The notes: generated from the letters alone by a model not told the origin. Positions 1-6,619 are shown, counted from the first letter of the stretch. The stretch: DNA of 7,799 bases from Anaerosoma sp034007245 (GCA_034007245.1 JAVERH010000104.1:1-7799); one strand, 5' to 3'. A program made the numbers and translations.

Positions 1-848
1 TACCCGAGGGCACAGTGTTCGGCTTCCTCGGCCCCAACGGCGCAGGTAAGACCACCACTCTTCGGATACTCACCGGACTCGCGAGCCCGAGTGCTGGGAC
101 CGCGAGCGTTCTCGGCTACGACGTGGTGAGCGCATCTTCGGCCGTGCGCGCCGAGACTGGCTATCTGCCCGACGTTCCGGGCTACTACGACTGGATGACA
201 GCCGATGAGTTCCTCCGCTTCGCCGGTGGACTGTTCGGGCTCACAGGGTCGGTGCTACAGGAGCGTGTCGAGGCGTTGCTCGGCCTCGCCGGCCTCACCG
301 GAGTATCGACACATATCGGTGGCTATTCACGCGGCATGAAGCAGCGTCTCGGTGTGGCGCAAGCGCTCATCAATGCGCCGAGGCTGCTCATGTTAGATGA
401 GCCCACCTCCGCACTGGATCCGATGGGGCGCAAGGACGTGCTCGAGATGATCGCCTCGCTGCGCGGGCGGACGACGGTGTTCTTCTCCACGCACATACTC
501 GCGGACGTCGAACGTGTCTGCGACCGGGTGGCGATCCTCGATCGCGGACGCGTGGTGGCGGCATCCACGATAGCCGAGATCAAGGGCCGCTACGGTGCAC
601 ATCGCTTCGTACTGAGCGTGATCGGTGATGTTGCTGTACTGGCACGGCGTGTTACTGCCGAGCCGTGGGCGAGCGAGACAGCCGTACTGGCAGACGGCTC
701 ACTCGTCGTCACTGCGCTTGACGTGGATGCTGCTCGCTACGGGCTACCGGCAGCGGTCGCGGAGCTCGGGTTCGGACTCAGGCGTCTTGAAGCCGATGAG
801 GTCTCGCTCGAAGAGGTGTTTGTGGACCTGGTGGGAGGTGAGCAGTGA
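1..848 (+). CDS. ABC transporter ATP-binding protein (5' end missing)
   Basis: This is the nucleotide-binding subunit of an ABC-2 type exporter, which hydrolyses ATP at the inner face of the membrane to drive the permease encoded next. The frame is already open at base 3, reading P-E-G-T-V before the GTG at 15, so that GTG is internal and about 30-40 N-terminal residues lie outside the window. Counting from the GTG codon, the Walker A motif GPNGAGKT is at 6-13, the ABC signature YSRGMKQR at 104-111, Walker B LLMLDEP at 124-130 with the D-loop SALD, and the switch histidine in FSTH at 157-160. The signature has Y-S-R-G rather than the textbook L-S-G-G, a common variant in this exporter group (COG1131-like). 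Residues 195-277 form a C-terminal regulatory extension. The stop overlaps the permease start, indicating translational coupling. The substrate cannot be told from sequence. Confidence 0.95.
   Translation, partial: PEGTVFGFLGPNGAGKTTTLRILTGLASPSAGTASVLGYDVVSASSAVRAETGYLPDVPGYYDWMTADEFLRFAGGLFGLTGSVLQERVEALLGLAGLTGVSTHIGGYSRGMKQRLGVAQALINAPRLLMLDEPTSALDPMGRKDVLEMIASLRGRTTVFFSTHILADVERVCDRVAILDRGRVVAASTIAEIKGRYGAHRFVLSVIGDVAVLARRVTAEPWASETAVLADGSLVVTALDVDAARYGLPAAVAELGFGLRRLEADEVSLEEVFVDLVGGEQ
834..840 (+). promoter_or_regulatory. Ribosome binding site of the ABC permease
   Basis: GGAGGTG lies inside the last codons of the ATPase gene. It is 7 nt before the ATG at 848 and only 4 nt before the alternative GTG at 845, so it favours the ATG. 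Confidence 0.7.
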
Positions 849-1615
849 TGCGAGGATTCGGCGTGTTCCTCGGCAAGGAGCTGCAAGAGATTGTACGTAC
901 GTGGCGCATTTGGGTGCTGCCGGGCATCGTGCTCATCTTCGCTGTCTCCGGACCGCCACTCGCGAAGATCACGCCGCAGTTGCTCTCATCGCTGATGGAT
1001 GCTCAAGGGACGGGTGTGGTCATCGAGCTACCCGACCCCACGTACGTAGACGCATACCTCCAGTGGACCAAGAACCTGTCTCAGATCGTGATCTTCGCGC
1101 TGATCATCATGTTCGCCGGCTCGGTCTCCGCTGAGAAGCGCGCTGGTACGGCTGTGCTTGCGCTCACCAAGCCGCTCTCACGATCAGCGTTCGTGCTCGG
1201 AAAGTGCGTGTCGCACACGGTGCTTCTTGCCGTCACCACGCTCGTAGGGGCTGTGGTGACGTGGGGCCTCACGCTCGCGATCTTCGGCGAAGCTCCACTC
1301 GGGCCACTCATCGGGGCGACAGGGGTGTGGTTGCTGGAGGCCCTGTTCTTCGTCGCACTCATGATCCTGCTGTCGTCTTCGATGGACTCGCAGGCTGGTG
1401 CGGCAGGTGTGGGGCTGGGGGTCTATCTGCTGCTCTCCATAGCGACGATCTGGGAGCCTGCAGTGCAGTACTCACCGGCGGCGCTCGTGGGCGCTCCCGC
1501 AGACATCGCGATGTCCGATGCCGTGGCGCTCGGCTGGCCGATAGCCACGACTGTGGCACTAACGATAGCCCTGGTCTTCACCACCATCGCGGTCTTTCGC
1601 CGACGCGAGTTGTAG
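848..1615 (+). CDS. ABC-2 type transporter permease
   Basis: Membrane subunit of the exporter whose ATPase lies just upstream; about 255 residues. Six hydrophobic segments are visible, roughly at residues 21-37, 79-95, 122-146, 154-176, 183-202 and 227-248, with a loop between the first two. After the second segment, E-K-R-A-G-T followed by KPLSRSAFVLGK (108-119) is the characteristic cytoplasmic motif of ABC-2 permeases (EKR.GT...PLSR..F..GK). The protein ends just after the last helix in a basic F-R-R-R-E-L tail. The ATG at 848 was chosen over the GTG at 845 because GGAGGTG at 834-840 sits 7 nt before the ATG. The upstream stop TGA (846-848) shares one base with this ATG. The family includes exporters of drugs, antimicrobial peptides and sodium; the substrate is unknown here. 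Confidence 0.92.
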   Translation: MRGFGVFLGKELQEIVRTWRIWVLPGIVLIFAVSGPPLAKITPQLLSSLMDAQGTGVVIELPDPTYVDAYLQWTKNLSQIVIFALIIMFAGSVSAEKRAGTAVLALTKPLSRSAFVLGKCVSHTVLLAVTTLVGAVVTWGLTLAIFGEAPLGPLIGATGVWLLEALFFVALMILLSSSMDSQAGAAGVGLGVYLLLSIATIWEPAVQYSPAALVGAPADIAMSDAVALGWPIATTVALTIALVFTTIAVFRRREL

Positions 1616-1632
1616 GTGGTCCAAAGGTCCAC
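1616..1632. repeat. Small imperfect inverted repeat after the permease stop
   Basis: GTGGTCC, an AAA loop, then GGTCCAC form a 7-bp stem with one T-T mismatch (1620 against 1628), directly after the permease stop codon. It may act with the larger hairpin downstream to end or protect the transcript. It is short, so chance is possible. Confidence 0.4.
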
Positions 1633-1650
1633 TCACTGTGGTTCAGGATG

Positions 1651-1690
1651 GTCAGCACAAGGCAGGGCTGAAGGCCTGCCTTGTGCTGAC
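1651..1690. terminator. Perfect 16-bp hairpin between convergent genes (likely bidirectional terminator)
   Basis: GTCAGCACAAGGCAGG (1651-1666) and its exact reverse complement (1675-1690) flank an 8-nt loop, a perfect 16-bp stem. It sits between the stop of the permease (+) and the stop of the rubrerythrin gene (-), where a bidirectional terminator is expected. Neither side has a run of T residues, so it is not a textbook intrinsic terminator. It may be a T-less terminator, as reported in some high-GC bacteria, or a structure that stabilises 3' ends. The structure is certain from the sequence; the function is inferred. Confidence 0.7.
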
Positions 1691-1697
1691 AAAGGTG

Positions 1698-2234
1698 CTA
1701 CATGTATGTCTTGGCGAGCTCGTCGAGGGTGATGTGGTCGGTCTCCACATCGGAGATGGCGCTCCAGACCTCCTTGAGGCGTTCGTTGGTAGCGCGCCCG
1801 GCAAACGTCCTGTAGAGGTCCGATGCACGGTTCTCGCGGACAAGGGAGTCCTCGATGTCGCTGGCCCATGAGCCCGTCGTCTCACCGGGGACCATGAGGT
1901 CGGCGGGCTTATCGACCTTGAGGATGTTGCAGAAGACCTCACAGTGCTCGGCCTCGACCTTGGCCAGACGCTTATAGGTCGACCGCAATGCGTCGTTGTC
2001 CTTGCGCTGTGCCATACCGAGGTAGAACCGGCAGTTGCCGGTCTCGAGCACGATGGAAGACTCAAGGTCGGCACGCTCGGCCTCGGTGAGCTGCACATCG
2101 TCGATCTCGGGCGAATACACGTCAGGTGTCTCGAGGAACTCTGCGTGCGCACCGCAGAACGGGCAGTTCTCGGGGGCACTATAGCCGAGATAGGCTTCGC
2201 CGCAGATGCGACAGCGATAGATTCTGAGCTGCAT
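1698..2234 (-). CDS. Rubrerythrin-family protein with N-terminal rubredoxin-like domain
   Basis: A 178-residue cytoplasmic non-haem iron protein of the type that reduces hydrogen peroxide in anaerobes. The N-terminus holds a rubredoxin-like iron-binding knuckle, C8-x2-C11 and C24-x2-C27. A four-helix ferritin-like domain follows with all the expected di-iron ligands: E64 in helix 1 (LETGNCRFY), E94-x2-H97 in helix 2, E134 in helix 3 (VRENRASDLY) and E164-x2-H167 in helix 4. Classical rubrerythrin has the rubredoxin part at the C-terminus, so the order here is reversed. The start ATG is preceded by GAGAGGAG (complement of 2241-2248), 6 nt away. It lies 33 nt downstream of the DJ-1-like gene on the same strand and is probably cotranscribed. 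The fold and metal sites are clear; peroxidase activity is inferred from the family. Confidence 0.93.
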   Translation of the reverse strand: MQLRIYRCRICGEAYLGYSAPENCPFCGAHAEFLETPDVYSPEIDDVQLTEAERADLESSIVLETGNCRFYLGMAQRKDNDALRSTYKRLAKVEAEHCEVFCNILKVDKPADLMVPGETTGSWASDIEDSLVRENRASDLYRTFAGRATNERLKEVWSAISDVETDHITLDELAKTYM

Positions 2235-2267
2235 GTCGTACTCCTCTCGTAGTCGGATACTGTCGAC

Positions 2268-2780
2268 TCAGGGTAGCCCGAGTAGACCACTTATCGCTAG
2301 CGCGAAGTCGGATGCGGCGGCCGGGCCGTTGGCCGTGACGATATGCCCATCCACCTCGACCGGACCATCCGACCAGGCCGCACCGTATGCGATGAGGTCG
2401 TCGCGTTGCGTGGGAAACGCGGTCGCACGTACCCCATCCAGGAGCCCGGCGCGGGCGAGGATCGAAGGCGCGATGCAGATCGCACCGAGCACCAGGTCCC
2501 CTCGGGCAGCAGCTGTCGCAAGTTCATGAGCAGCGGAATCATCGAAGAAAACCTCGGCACCACCGCCGCCGACGAAGACCACAGCGTCGTGGTCCGCCAT
2601 ATCGGCATCGGTGACGGCGAGGGTCGCTTCGGCGGTCATCCCGAGCTTTCCATGGCAGAGTCCGGCACGGTGACTCACCGTGGTGACGCGGGCACCATGC
2701 GCCTCAAAGATCTCCTTTGGCGCGGCATACTCTTCATCTCGGAACATCTCAGGTGCGATCACCATGAGGATATGCGCCAT
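2268..2780 (-). CDS. DJ-1/PfpI family protein
   Basis: A 170-residue protein of the DJ-1/PfpI (class I glutamine amidotransferase-like) superfamily. Members include glyoxalase III/deglycase-type enzymes, chaperones and redox sensors, all relying on a reactive cysteine at a nucleophile elbow. The cysteine is C102 in GAICIAPSILARAGLL, and the glutamate that activates it is probably E17, four residues before P21 as in human DJ-1. The residue after the cysteine is Ile, not the His of PfpI-type proteases, so a protease role is unlikely. Also visible are the glycine-rich strand GGGGAEVFF (71-79) and the family's C-terminal motif TANGPAAASDFA (149-160). The ATG has a good binding site, GGAGGT, 5 nt upstream. 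The gene precedes the rubrerythrin gene on the same strand, suggesting a stress-response pair. The exact substrate cannot be told. Confidence 0.93.
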   Translation of the reverse strand: MAHILMVIAPEMFRDEEYAAPKEIFEAHGARVTTVSHRAGLCHGKLGMTAEATLAVTDADMADHDAVVFVGGGGAEVFFDDSAAHELATAAARGDLVLGAICIAPSILARAGLLDGVRATAFPTQRDDLIAYGAAWSDGPVEVDGHIVTANGPAAASDFALAISGLLGLP

Positions 2781-2785
2781 GAGGG

Positions 2786-2791
2786 ACCTCC
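2786..2791 (-). promoter_or_regulatory. Ribosome binding site of the DJ-1-like gene
   Basis: GGAGGT on the minus strand, 5 nt before the ATG at 2780. This supports the annotated start and independent translation of the gene after the 53-nt gap. Confidence 0.65.
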
Positions 2792-2833
2792 AAAGTCTGG
2801 GGACATCGGGATGATACCCCGTCTCAGGACTAC

Positions 2834-3919
2834 CTAGAACGATGCGATGACCGCGAAGGTGCCGCGTCGATCAGTGACGCCATCGATGACGGTCCGGTCG
2901 ATCGCTGCGAGTTCGTTGTGCCGCGCTGCTAATTGGTTGCGTTCCTGGAGATCGTGGTTGTACTCGGCTACGAGGGCGTTGAAGCGGTCGACGCGGCTGT
3001 TGTACTCGGCGATGCGGCCTGAGGACTGAAGGGATTCGAGCTGTTCTCTGGCCGTTTGCACCTCGGCTTCGAGTAAGGACAGAGCGCTATCGGCTGTGAC
3101 GATGTCGTCCGCGATGCGCGATGCCTCGTCGATCGCTCTAGCGCGTGCATCGAGTATCGCCGCGACCTGGCTTCCCGCCGTATATGTGCCGTGCCCACCG
3201 GCCACGGCGAACACGCGTGGCTCACTCGTGAGTGTGATGTCACCCTCGAGGCTCTCGGGGGCCTGTCCGATGTAGCCCGGCACGGTCGTCTCGACGAATG
3301 CGTAGCCGGTGTCAAGGTATGCGATATCTGCCGAGCGGATACCGAGTGCGACATGCTCTTCCGGCTCGAACATCAGCACGGAGACGTCGTAGCCCTCCCG
3401 GGAGAGCAGCGCTGCAAGCAGCAGGGTCTTGTCATCGCAGTCGCCCATACTCTCCACGAAGGTCTCTACCGGGAACTTCGGCGAGAGATCATCGGGGTCG
3501 ACGTGGTAGGTGATCGACTGTACGTAGGTGGTCAGGAGCTCGATGTAGCGATCGGTGTCCAGCCCGCGTTGGTCGCGGACAGCCCGGAACTCACCCAGAA
3601 GCGCATCGTAGAACGCCAGCTGGTGTTCCTCGGTGATGAAGGCGGGAAAGTAGTCCTCGATCCAGTCGTTCGCCCGAGCGTTACCGAAGCGGATCACCTG
3701 CTTCTCGGCAGCCGAGGCTCCCGCGTATAGGGCGCCATCCACCGCAAGTGAGAACGCCACCGGCTGGCCTTCGAAGGTGAAGGCCACATCCACTGTGCGT
3801 GGTTCGGTGACGCTCGTATCGGGCGTGATGGAAGGGTAGATGACACCATCGGGCACCAGGCTGGAACACCCCGACGCAGTTGCGAGTAGGAGTGCGACTA
3901 TGACAAGAGCGCGTTTCAC
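2834..3919 (-). CDS. Transglutaminase-like lipoprotein with C-terminal coiled coil
   Basis: A predicted membrane-anchored, extracytoplasmic protein of about 361 residues. The GTG at 3919 starts a lipoprotein signal peptide: K2-R3, a hydrophobic stretch at about 4-14, then A-S-G-C with the lipidated cysteine at 18. The longer frame from 3982 would add 21 residues inside korB and bury the signal. Residues about 110-225 resemble a transglutaminase-like (papain-fold) domain: VQSITYHVD, then FPVETFVESMGDCDDKTLLL with C161 as nucleophile, EEHVALG with H189, and VETT with E210 as likely third member (D203 is an alternative). Residues about 251-341 form a charged coiled coil with an unusual Asn every seventh residue. 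The start is 5 nt after the korB stop with only a weak binding site, implying translation coupled to korB. Function is unknown; a peptidase or peptide-crosslinking role on a cell-envelope substrate is possible. Confidence 0.85.
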   Translation of the reverse strand: MKRALVIVALLLATASGCSSLVPDGVIYPSITPDTSVTEPRTVDVAFTFEGQPVAFSLAVDGALYAGASAAEKQVIRFGNARANDWIEDYFPAFITEEHQLAFYDALLGEFRAVRDQRGLDTDRYIELLTTYVQSITYHVDPDDLSPKFPVETFVESMGDCDDKTLLLAALLSREGYDVSVLMFEPEEHVALGIRSADIAYLDTGYAFVETTVPGYIGQAPESLEGDITLTSEPRVFAVAGGHGTYTAGSQVAAILDARARAIDEASRIADDIVTADSALSLLEAEVQTAREQLESLQSSGRIAEYNSRVDRFNALVAEYNHDLQERNQLAARHNELAAIDRTVIDGVTDRRGTFAVIASF

Positions 3920-3924
3920 GCCAT

Positions 3925-4812
3925 CTACTCGAAGTCGGCCAGTATCGATCGGATATCTCGCGGCGCTTGTGCGTGCTTCCACATCGGGCGGTCGAGCTGC
4001 GGGAGGCCGTCTTGATAGGTGAACGTCTCCTCTTCACAGTAGAAGACGCCGATAGGGACCTTGCACTCGTCAGGCGCACACGTGAGTTCGTGGAATGTCG
4101 ACATCGACGCCTCGAACGCCGCGGTCCGGTTCGTGGGGTCGTAGCCGTCGAGCTCCTCGAGTTTGTAGACGCGATCACGGAACCACTTGAAAGTGTTGAC
4201 CTTGTTCCACGTCACGCACGGCTGGTAGACGTCCACGAGTGCGAAACCGTGGTGGTCGAGTGCCTGGCGGTAGAGACTTTTGAGGTGCTCGACGTCACCG
4301 GCGAAGCCCCGTGCGACGAACGTGGCGCCCTGGGCGATAGCGACGCCCACCGGGTTCACAGGTTCCTCCACGACACCGCCCGGCGTGCTCGGCGTCTGCA
4401 TGAACTGATCCGAGGTGGGGGACGCCTGGCCGGTCGTGAGACCGTAGATCTGGTTGTTGTGATAGATGGCGACCATGTCGATGTTGCGACGCACCGAGTG
4501 GATGAAGTGGTTGCCTCCGATGCCGTAGCCGTCGCCGTCGCCCATGTTCACGATGACTTTCATATCCGGGTTGGAGAGTGCGATGCCCGTGGCGAGAGGT
4601 AGTGCGCGACCGTGGAGGCCGTGAAAACCTTGTGAGCGGTAGAAGTCGGCACCGTTGCCATGACAGCCGATGCCCCAGACCATCGCATAGTCCTCGAAGC
4701 CCATTCCGGACTCCTCGAGGACTTCTTTGAGCGCTTTCCACATCATATGGTTCCCGCATCCGGGGCACCACGTGGGTTCGAGGGCGCGTTCGATATCGGC
4801 CACTTCAGGCAT
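3925..4812 (-). CDS. korB: 2-oxoacid:ferredoxin oxidoreductase, beta subunit
   Basis: Beta subunit (295 residues) of the enzyme that oxidatively decarboxylates a 2-oxoacid, probably 2-oxoglutarate, with coenzyme A to give an acyl-CoA and reduced ferredoxin. It carries the thiamine diphosphate site and a [4Fe-4S] cluster. Cluster ligands are C16 and C19 (CPGCG), C50 (GIGCHG) and C199 (YQPCVTWN). The thiamine diphosphate/Mg motif runs from GDGDGYGIGGNHF (91-103) to YHNNQIYGLTTGQASPTS (117-134), which is typical of KorB. The ATG overlaps the last 8 nt of korA and has GGAGGTG (complement of 4820-4826) 7 nt upstream. No separate delta (2x[4Fe-4S] ferredoxin) subunit is seen, as in the KorAB type of Mycobacterium. 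Pyruvate or another 2-oxoacid cannot be excluded as substrate. Confidence 0.95.
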   Translation of the reverse strand: MPEVADIERALEPTWCPGCGNHMMWKALKEVLEESGMGFEDYAMVWGIGCHGNGADFYRSQGFHGLHGRALPLATGIALSNPDMKVIVNMGDGDGYGIGGNHFIHSVRRNIDMVAIYHNNQIYGLTTGQASPTSDQFMQTPSTPGGVVEEPVNPVGVAIAQGATFVARGFAGDVEHLKSLYRQALDHHGFALVDVYQPCVTWNKVNTFKWFRDRVYKLEELDGYDPTNRTAAFEASMSTFHELTCAPDECKVPIGVFYCEEETFTYQDGLPQLDRPMWKHAQAPRDIRSILADFE

Positions 4813-6592
4813 TACGTGCCACCTCCGTGAGCTTTGCGTAGATCATCTCTGGTGAGAACGGGCGGCCATCGTAGCGGTGGAGCTCGTCATCGACGTCTAC
4901 GAGACACTGCTCGCGTACCAGGCCGCGCAGCTGTCCGGTGAAGTTGCCCTCTACGATGATGCTCCGCTTCGCGTCGCCGAGGAACGTACGCACCTCATCG
5001 GCGGGGAAGGGCCAGACCGTCACGACCTGCATAGCCGCCACTTTGACGCCGTCGGGCTCGAGCCAGCGCATCGCTTCGAGCACAGGGCCCTTGGTGGTAC
5101 CGAAGAAGACCACGGCCACGTCGGCCTCGGCAGGATCGACGCCGAAGGTCGCGGGTGCCGGGACGAGCGTGCGTGCGAGTTCGAGTTTGCGCATCCGCTT
5201 CTCGTTCTGTGCGATGCGCACCTCGGCGTTCTCACCGAGCTGTCCGTAGCCGTACTCGTCGTGTTCGTAGGAGTTGGCCAGCTGTGTCGCGCCCTTGACG
5301 CCGGGGAGTACGCGGAGCGAGACGCCGTCTGCGGTGACCTTGTAGCGCAGGTAGTCGCCGTCTTCGCCGAGTGCCTCGGGGTGATCGGCCACATCGCCGG
5401 ACGTCACGAGTTTGCCGCGGTCGACCGTCACGGCGTCCACATCGAACGGCGGCACACTCTGCCGGTTGTCCGAGAGATAGCTGTCGCCGAGGATGATGAC
5501 CGGCGTCTGGAGCTGATCAGCGAGGTTGAACGCCTTCCAGGTGAGCTCGAATGCGTCGGTGTGATCGCCAGGCGCGAGGACGACGCGGGGGAACTCACCC
5601 TGTGACGCGTGGATCACGTAGCGCAGATCGCTCTGCTCGGTCCATGTGGGGAGTCCGGTCGCTGGGCCGGGGCGGGTGAGCACGCCCACTACTACGGCAC
5701 TCTCGCTTACTCCGGCCATGCCGAACGCCTCGACCATGAGCGCGAAGCCACCTCCGGCGGTCGCGCACATCGCGCGCGTGCCGGTGAACGATGCGCCGAT
5801 CACCATGTTGATCGCAGCGATCTCATCTTCGGTGTGTTTCACCACGACGCCGGCCGCACGCTCATGAGCGGCCATGAAGTGCAGGATGGAGGAGGCTGGC
5901 GTCATCGGGTATGCAGCGTAGAAGCCGATGCCTGCTGCGAGCGCTCCCAGACCGATCGCTTCGTTACCGTCGAGCAGGAGCCGCTTCGGCTGTCCCGGGA
6001 GCGGTTCGACGCCCATCCAGAAGTCGCCTGCGAGCTTGGTGACGTAAGCGTAGCCCACTGACGCTGCTGCGACGTTCTGCTCGGTGATCTCGGGCTTTTT
6101 GTGTGCGAACTGCTCACGCAGTGAGTCTACAAGGAACATGAGCGGGAAGTGCACGAGGGCGAGCGCAGCGCCGAGCGCCACGGTGTTGGCCATGATGGGG
6201 CCGCCGGCCTCCTTGGCGAACTTCGCGAGCGGCACGGGGACCGGTCGGACGCGTCTACTCGGTAGCCAGCCGTCGGTGGATGTGACCGCGGGATCGAAGA
6301 TGACCGCGCCACCTTGGATGACCTCGTCGAGATGGGCGTCGACCGTCTCACGATCGAGTGCGATCAGAACGTCGACAGTCTCGACATGGCTCGATATGGG
6401 TCTCTGGCTGACCCTGAGGGTATACGTGTTATGACCGCCCCTGATCAGTGATGGGTACTCACTGAGGTCGAACACCTCGAGTCCTGCGGCCACGAACGAT
6501 CGCGCCAGTGTCTGGCCTGCTGCTTTGATGCCGAGTCCGGCTGCGCCGCCGATCTTTATGCGCAGCTCACTACCCTTAGAGGGAAGTGGCAC
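4805..6592 (-). CDS. korA: 2-oxoacid:ferredoxin oxidoreductase, fused gamma-alpha subunit
   Basis: Partner of korB in the 2-oxoacid:ferredoxin oxidoreductase, about 595 residues. The gamma domain comes first (about 8-190) with its glycine-rich start GGAAGLGIKAAGQ and the SLIRGGHNTY motif. The alpha (pyrimidine-binding) domain follows, starting near LLLDGNEAIGLGALAAG, with YPMTPASSIL (about 228-237), the activating region HTEDEIAAINMVIGAS and TRPGPATGLPTWTEQ. A transketolase-C-like domain closes the protein. The frame extends up to a GTG at 6610, but AGGAGG at 6601-6606 lies inside that extension, 8 nt before the GTG at 6592. The later start gives M-P-L-P-S-K and is preferred. The gene begins the minus-strand cluster and its stop overlaps the korB start, so the subunits are coupled in translation. 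Confidence 0.95.
   Translation of the reverse strand: MPLPSKGSELRIKIGGAAGLGIKAAGQTLARSFVAAGLEVFDLSEYPSLIRGGHNTYTLRVSQRPISSHVETVDVLIALDRETVDAHLDEVIQGGAVIFDPAVTSTDGWLPSRRVRPVPVPLAKFAKEAGGPIMANTVALGAALALVHFPLMFLVDSLREQFAHKKPEITEQNVAAASVGYAYVTKLAGDFWMGVEPLPGQPKRLLLDGNEAIGLGALAAGIGFYAAYPMTPASSILHFMAAHERAAGVVVKHTEDEIAAINMVIGASFTGTRAMCATAGGGFALMVEAFGMAGVSESAVVVGVLTRPGPATGLPTWTEQSDLRYVIHASQGEFPRVVLAPGDHTDAFELTWKAFNLADQLQTPVIILGDSYLSDNRQSVPPFDVDAVTVDRGKLVTSGDVADHPEALGEDGDYLRYKVTADGVSLRVLPGVKGATQLANSYEHDEYGYGQLGENAEVRIAQNEKRMRKLELARTLVPAPATFGVDPAEADVAVVFFGTTKGPVLEAMRWLEPDGVKVAAMQVVTVWPFPADEVRTFLGDAKRSIIVEGNFTGQLRGLVREQCLVDVDDELHRYDGRPFSPEMIYAKLTEVARNA
4820..4826 (-). promoter_or_regulatory. Ribosome binding site of korB inside korA
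   Basis: GGAGGTG on the minus strand, inside the last codons of korA and 7 nt before the korB ATG at 4812. It lets korB be translated efficiently despite the 8-nt overlap. Confidence 0.65.
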
Positions 6593-6600
6593 AGAGAACG

Positions 6601-6606
6601 CCTCCT
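6601..6606 (-). promoter_or_regulatory. Ribosome binding site that sets the korA start
   Basis: AGGAGG on the minus strand, 8 nt upstream of the GTG at 6592. It falls within the reading-frame extension from the GTG at 6610, so it argues against that earlier start. Confidence 0.75.
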
Positions 6607-6619
6607 TCACGATGGATGC

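Noticed and set aside
15..17. GTG at 15 as the ATPase start
   Set aside because: The reading frame continues upstream with family-like residues and the GTG lies only a few codons before Walker A, so the true start is outside the window.
625..1134. A 169-codon plus-strand frame across the ATPase-permease junction
   Set aside because: It overlaps both exporter genes in another frame, and the motifs of both exporter proteins continue intact.
2251..2268. AGTCG-N8-CGACT inverted repeat between the DJ-1-like and rubrerythrin genes
   Set aside because: A 5-bp stem with an 8-nt loop is too weak to call a terminator, and it overlaps the stop codon of the upstream gene.
2811..2816. TATCAT on the minus strand as a possible -10 box for the DJ-1-like gene
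   Set aside because: It matches TATAAT at five of six bases, but the expected -35 position reads TTCTAG, which is a poor match, so I do not call a promoter.
3191..3730. A 179-codon open frame on the plus strand inside the lipoprotein gene
   Set aside because: It lies wholly antisense to a gene with a signal peptide and catalytic motifs, and shows no recognisable domain. Such shadow frames are common in GC-rich DNA.
3967..4602. A 211-codon plus-strand frame opposite korB
   Set aside because: It is fully covered by the KorB cysteine and thiamine diphosphate motifs on the other strand, and its composition is that of an antisense shadow.
4877..6061. Long plus-strand open frames opposite korA (242 and 150 codons)
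   Set aside because: Both are antisense to well-conserved KorA sequence. Their products are rich in His, Arg, Glu and Val without any motif, as expected of a mirrored frame.
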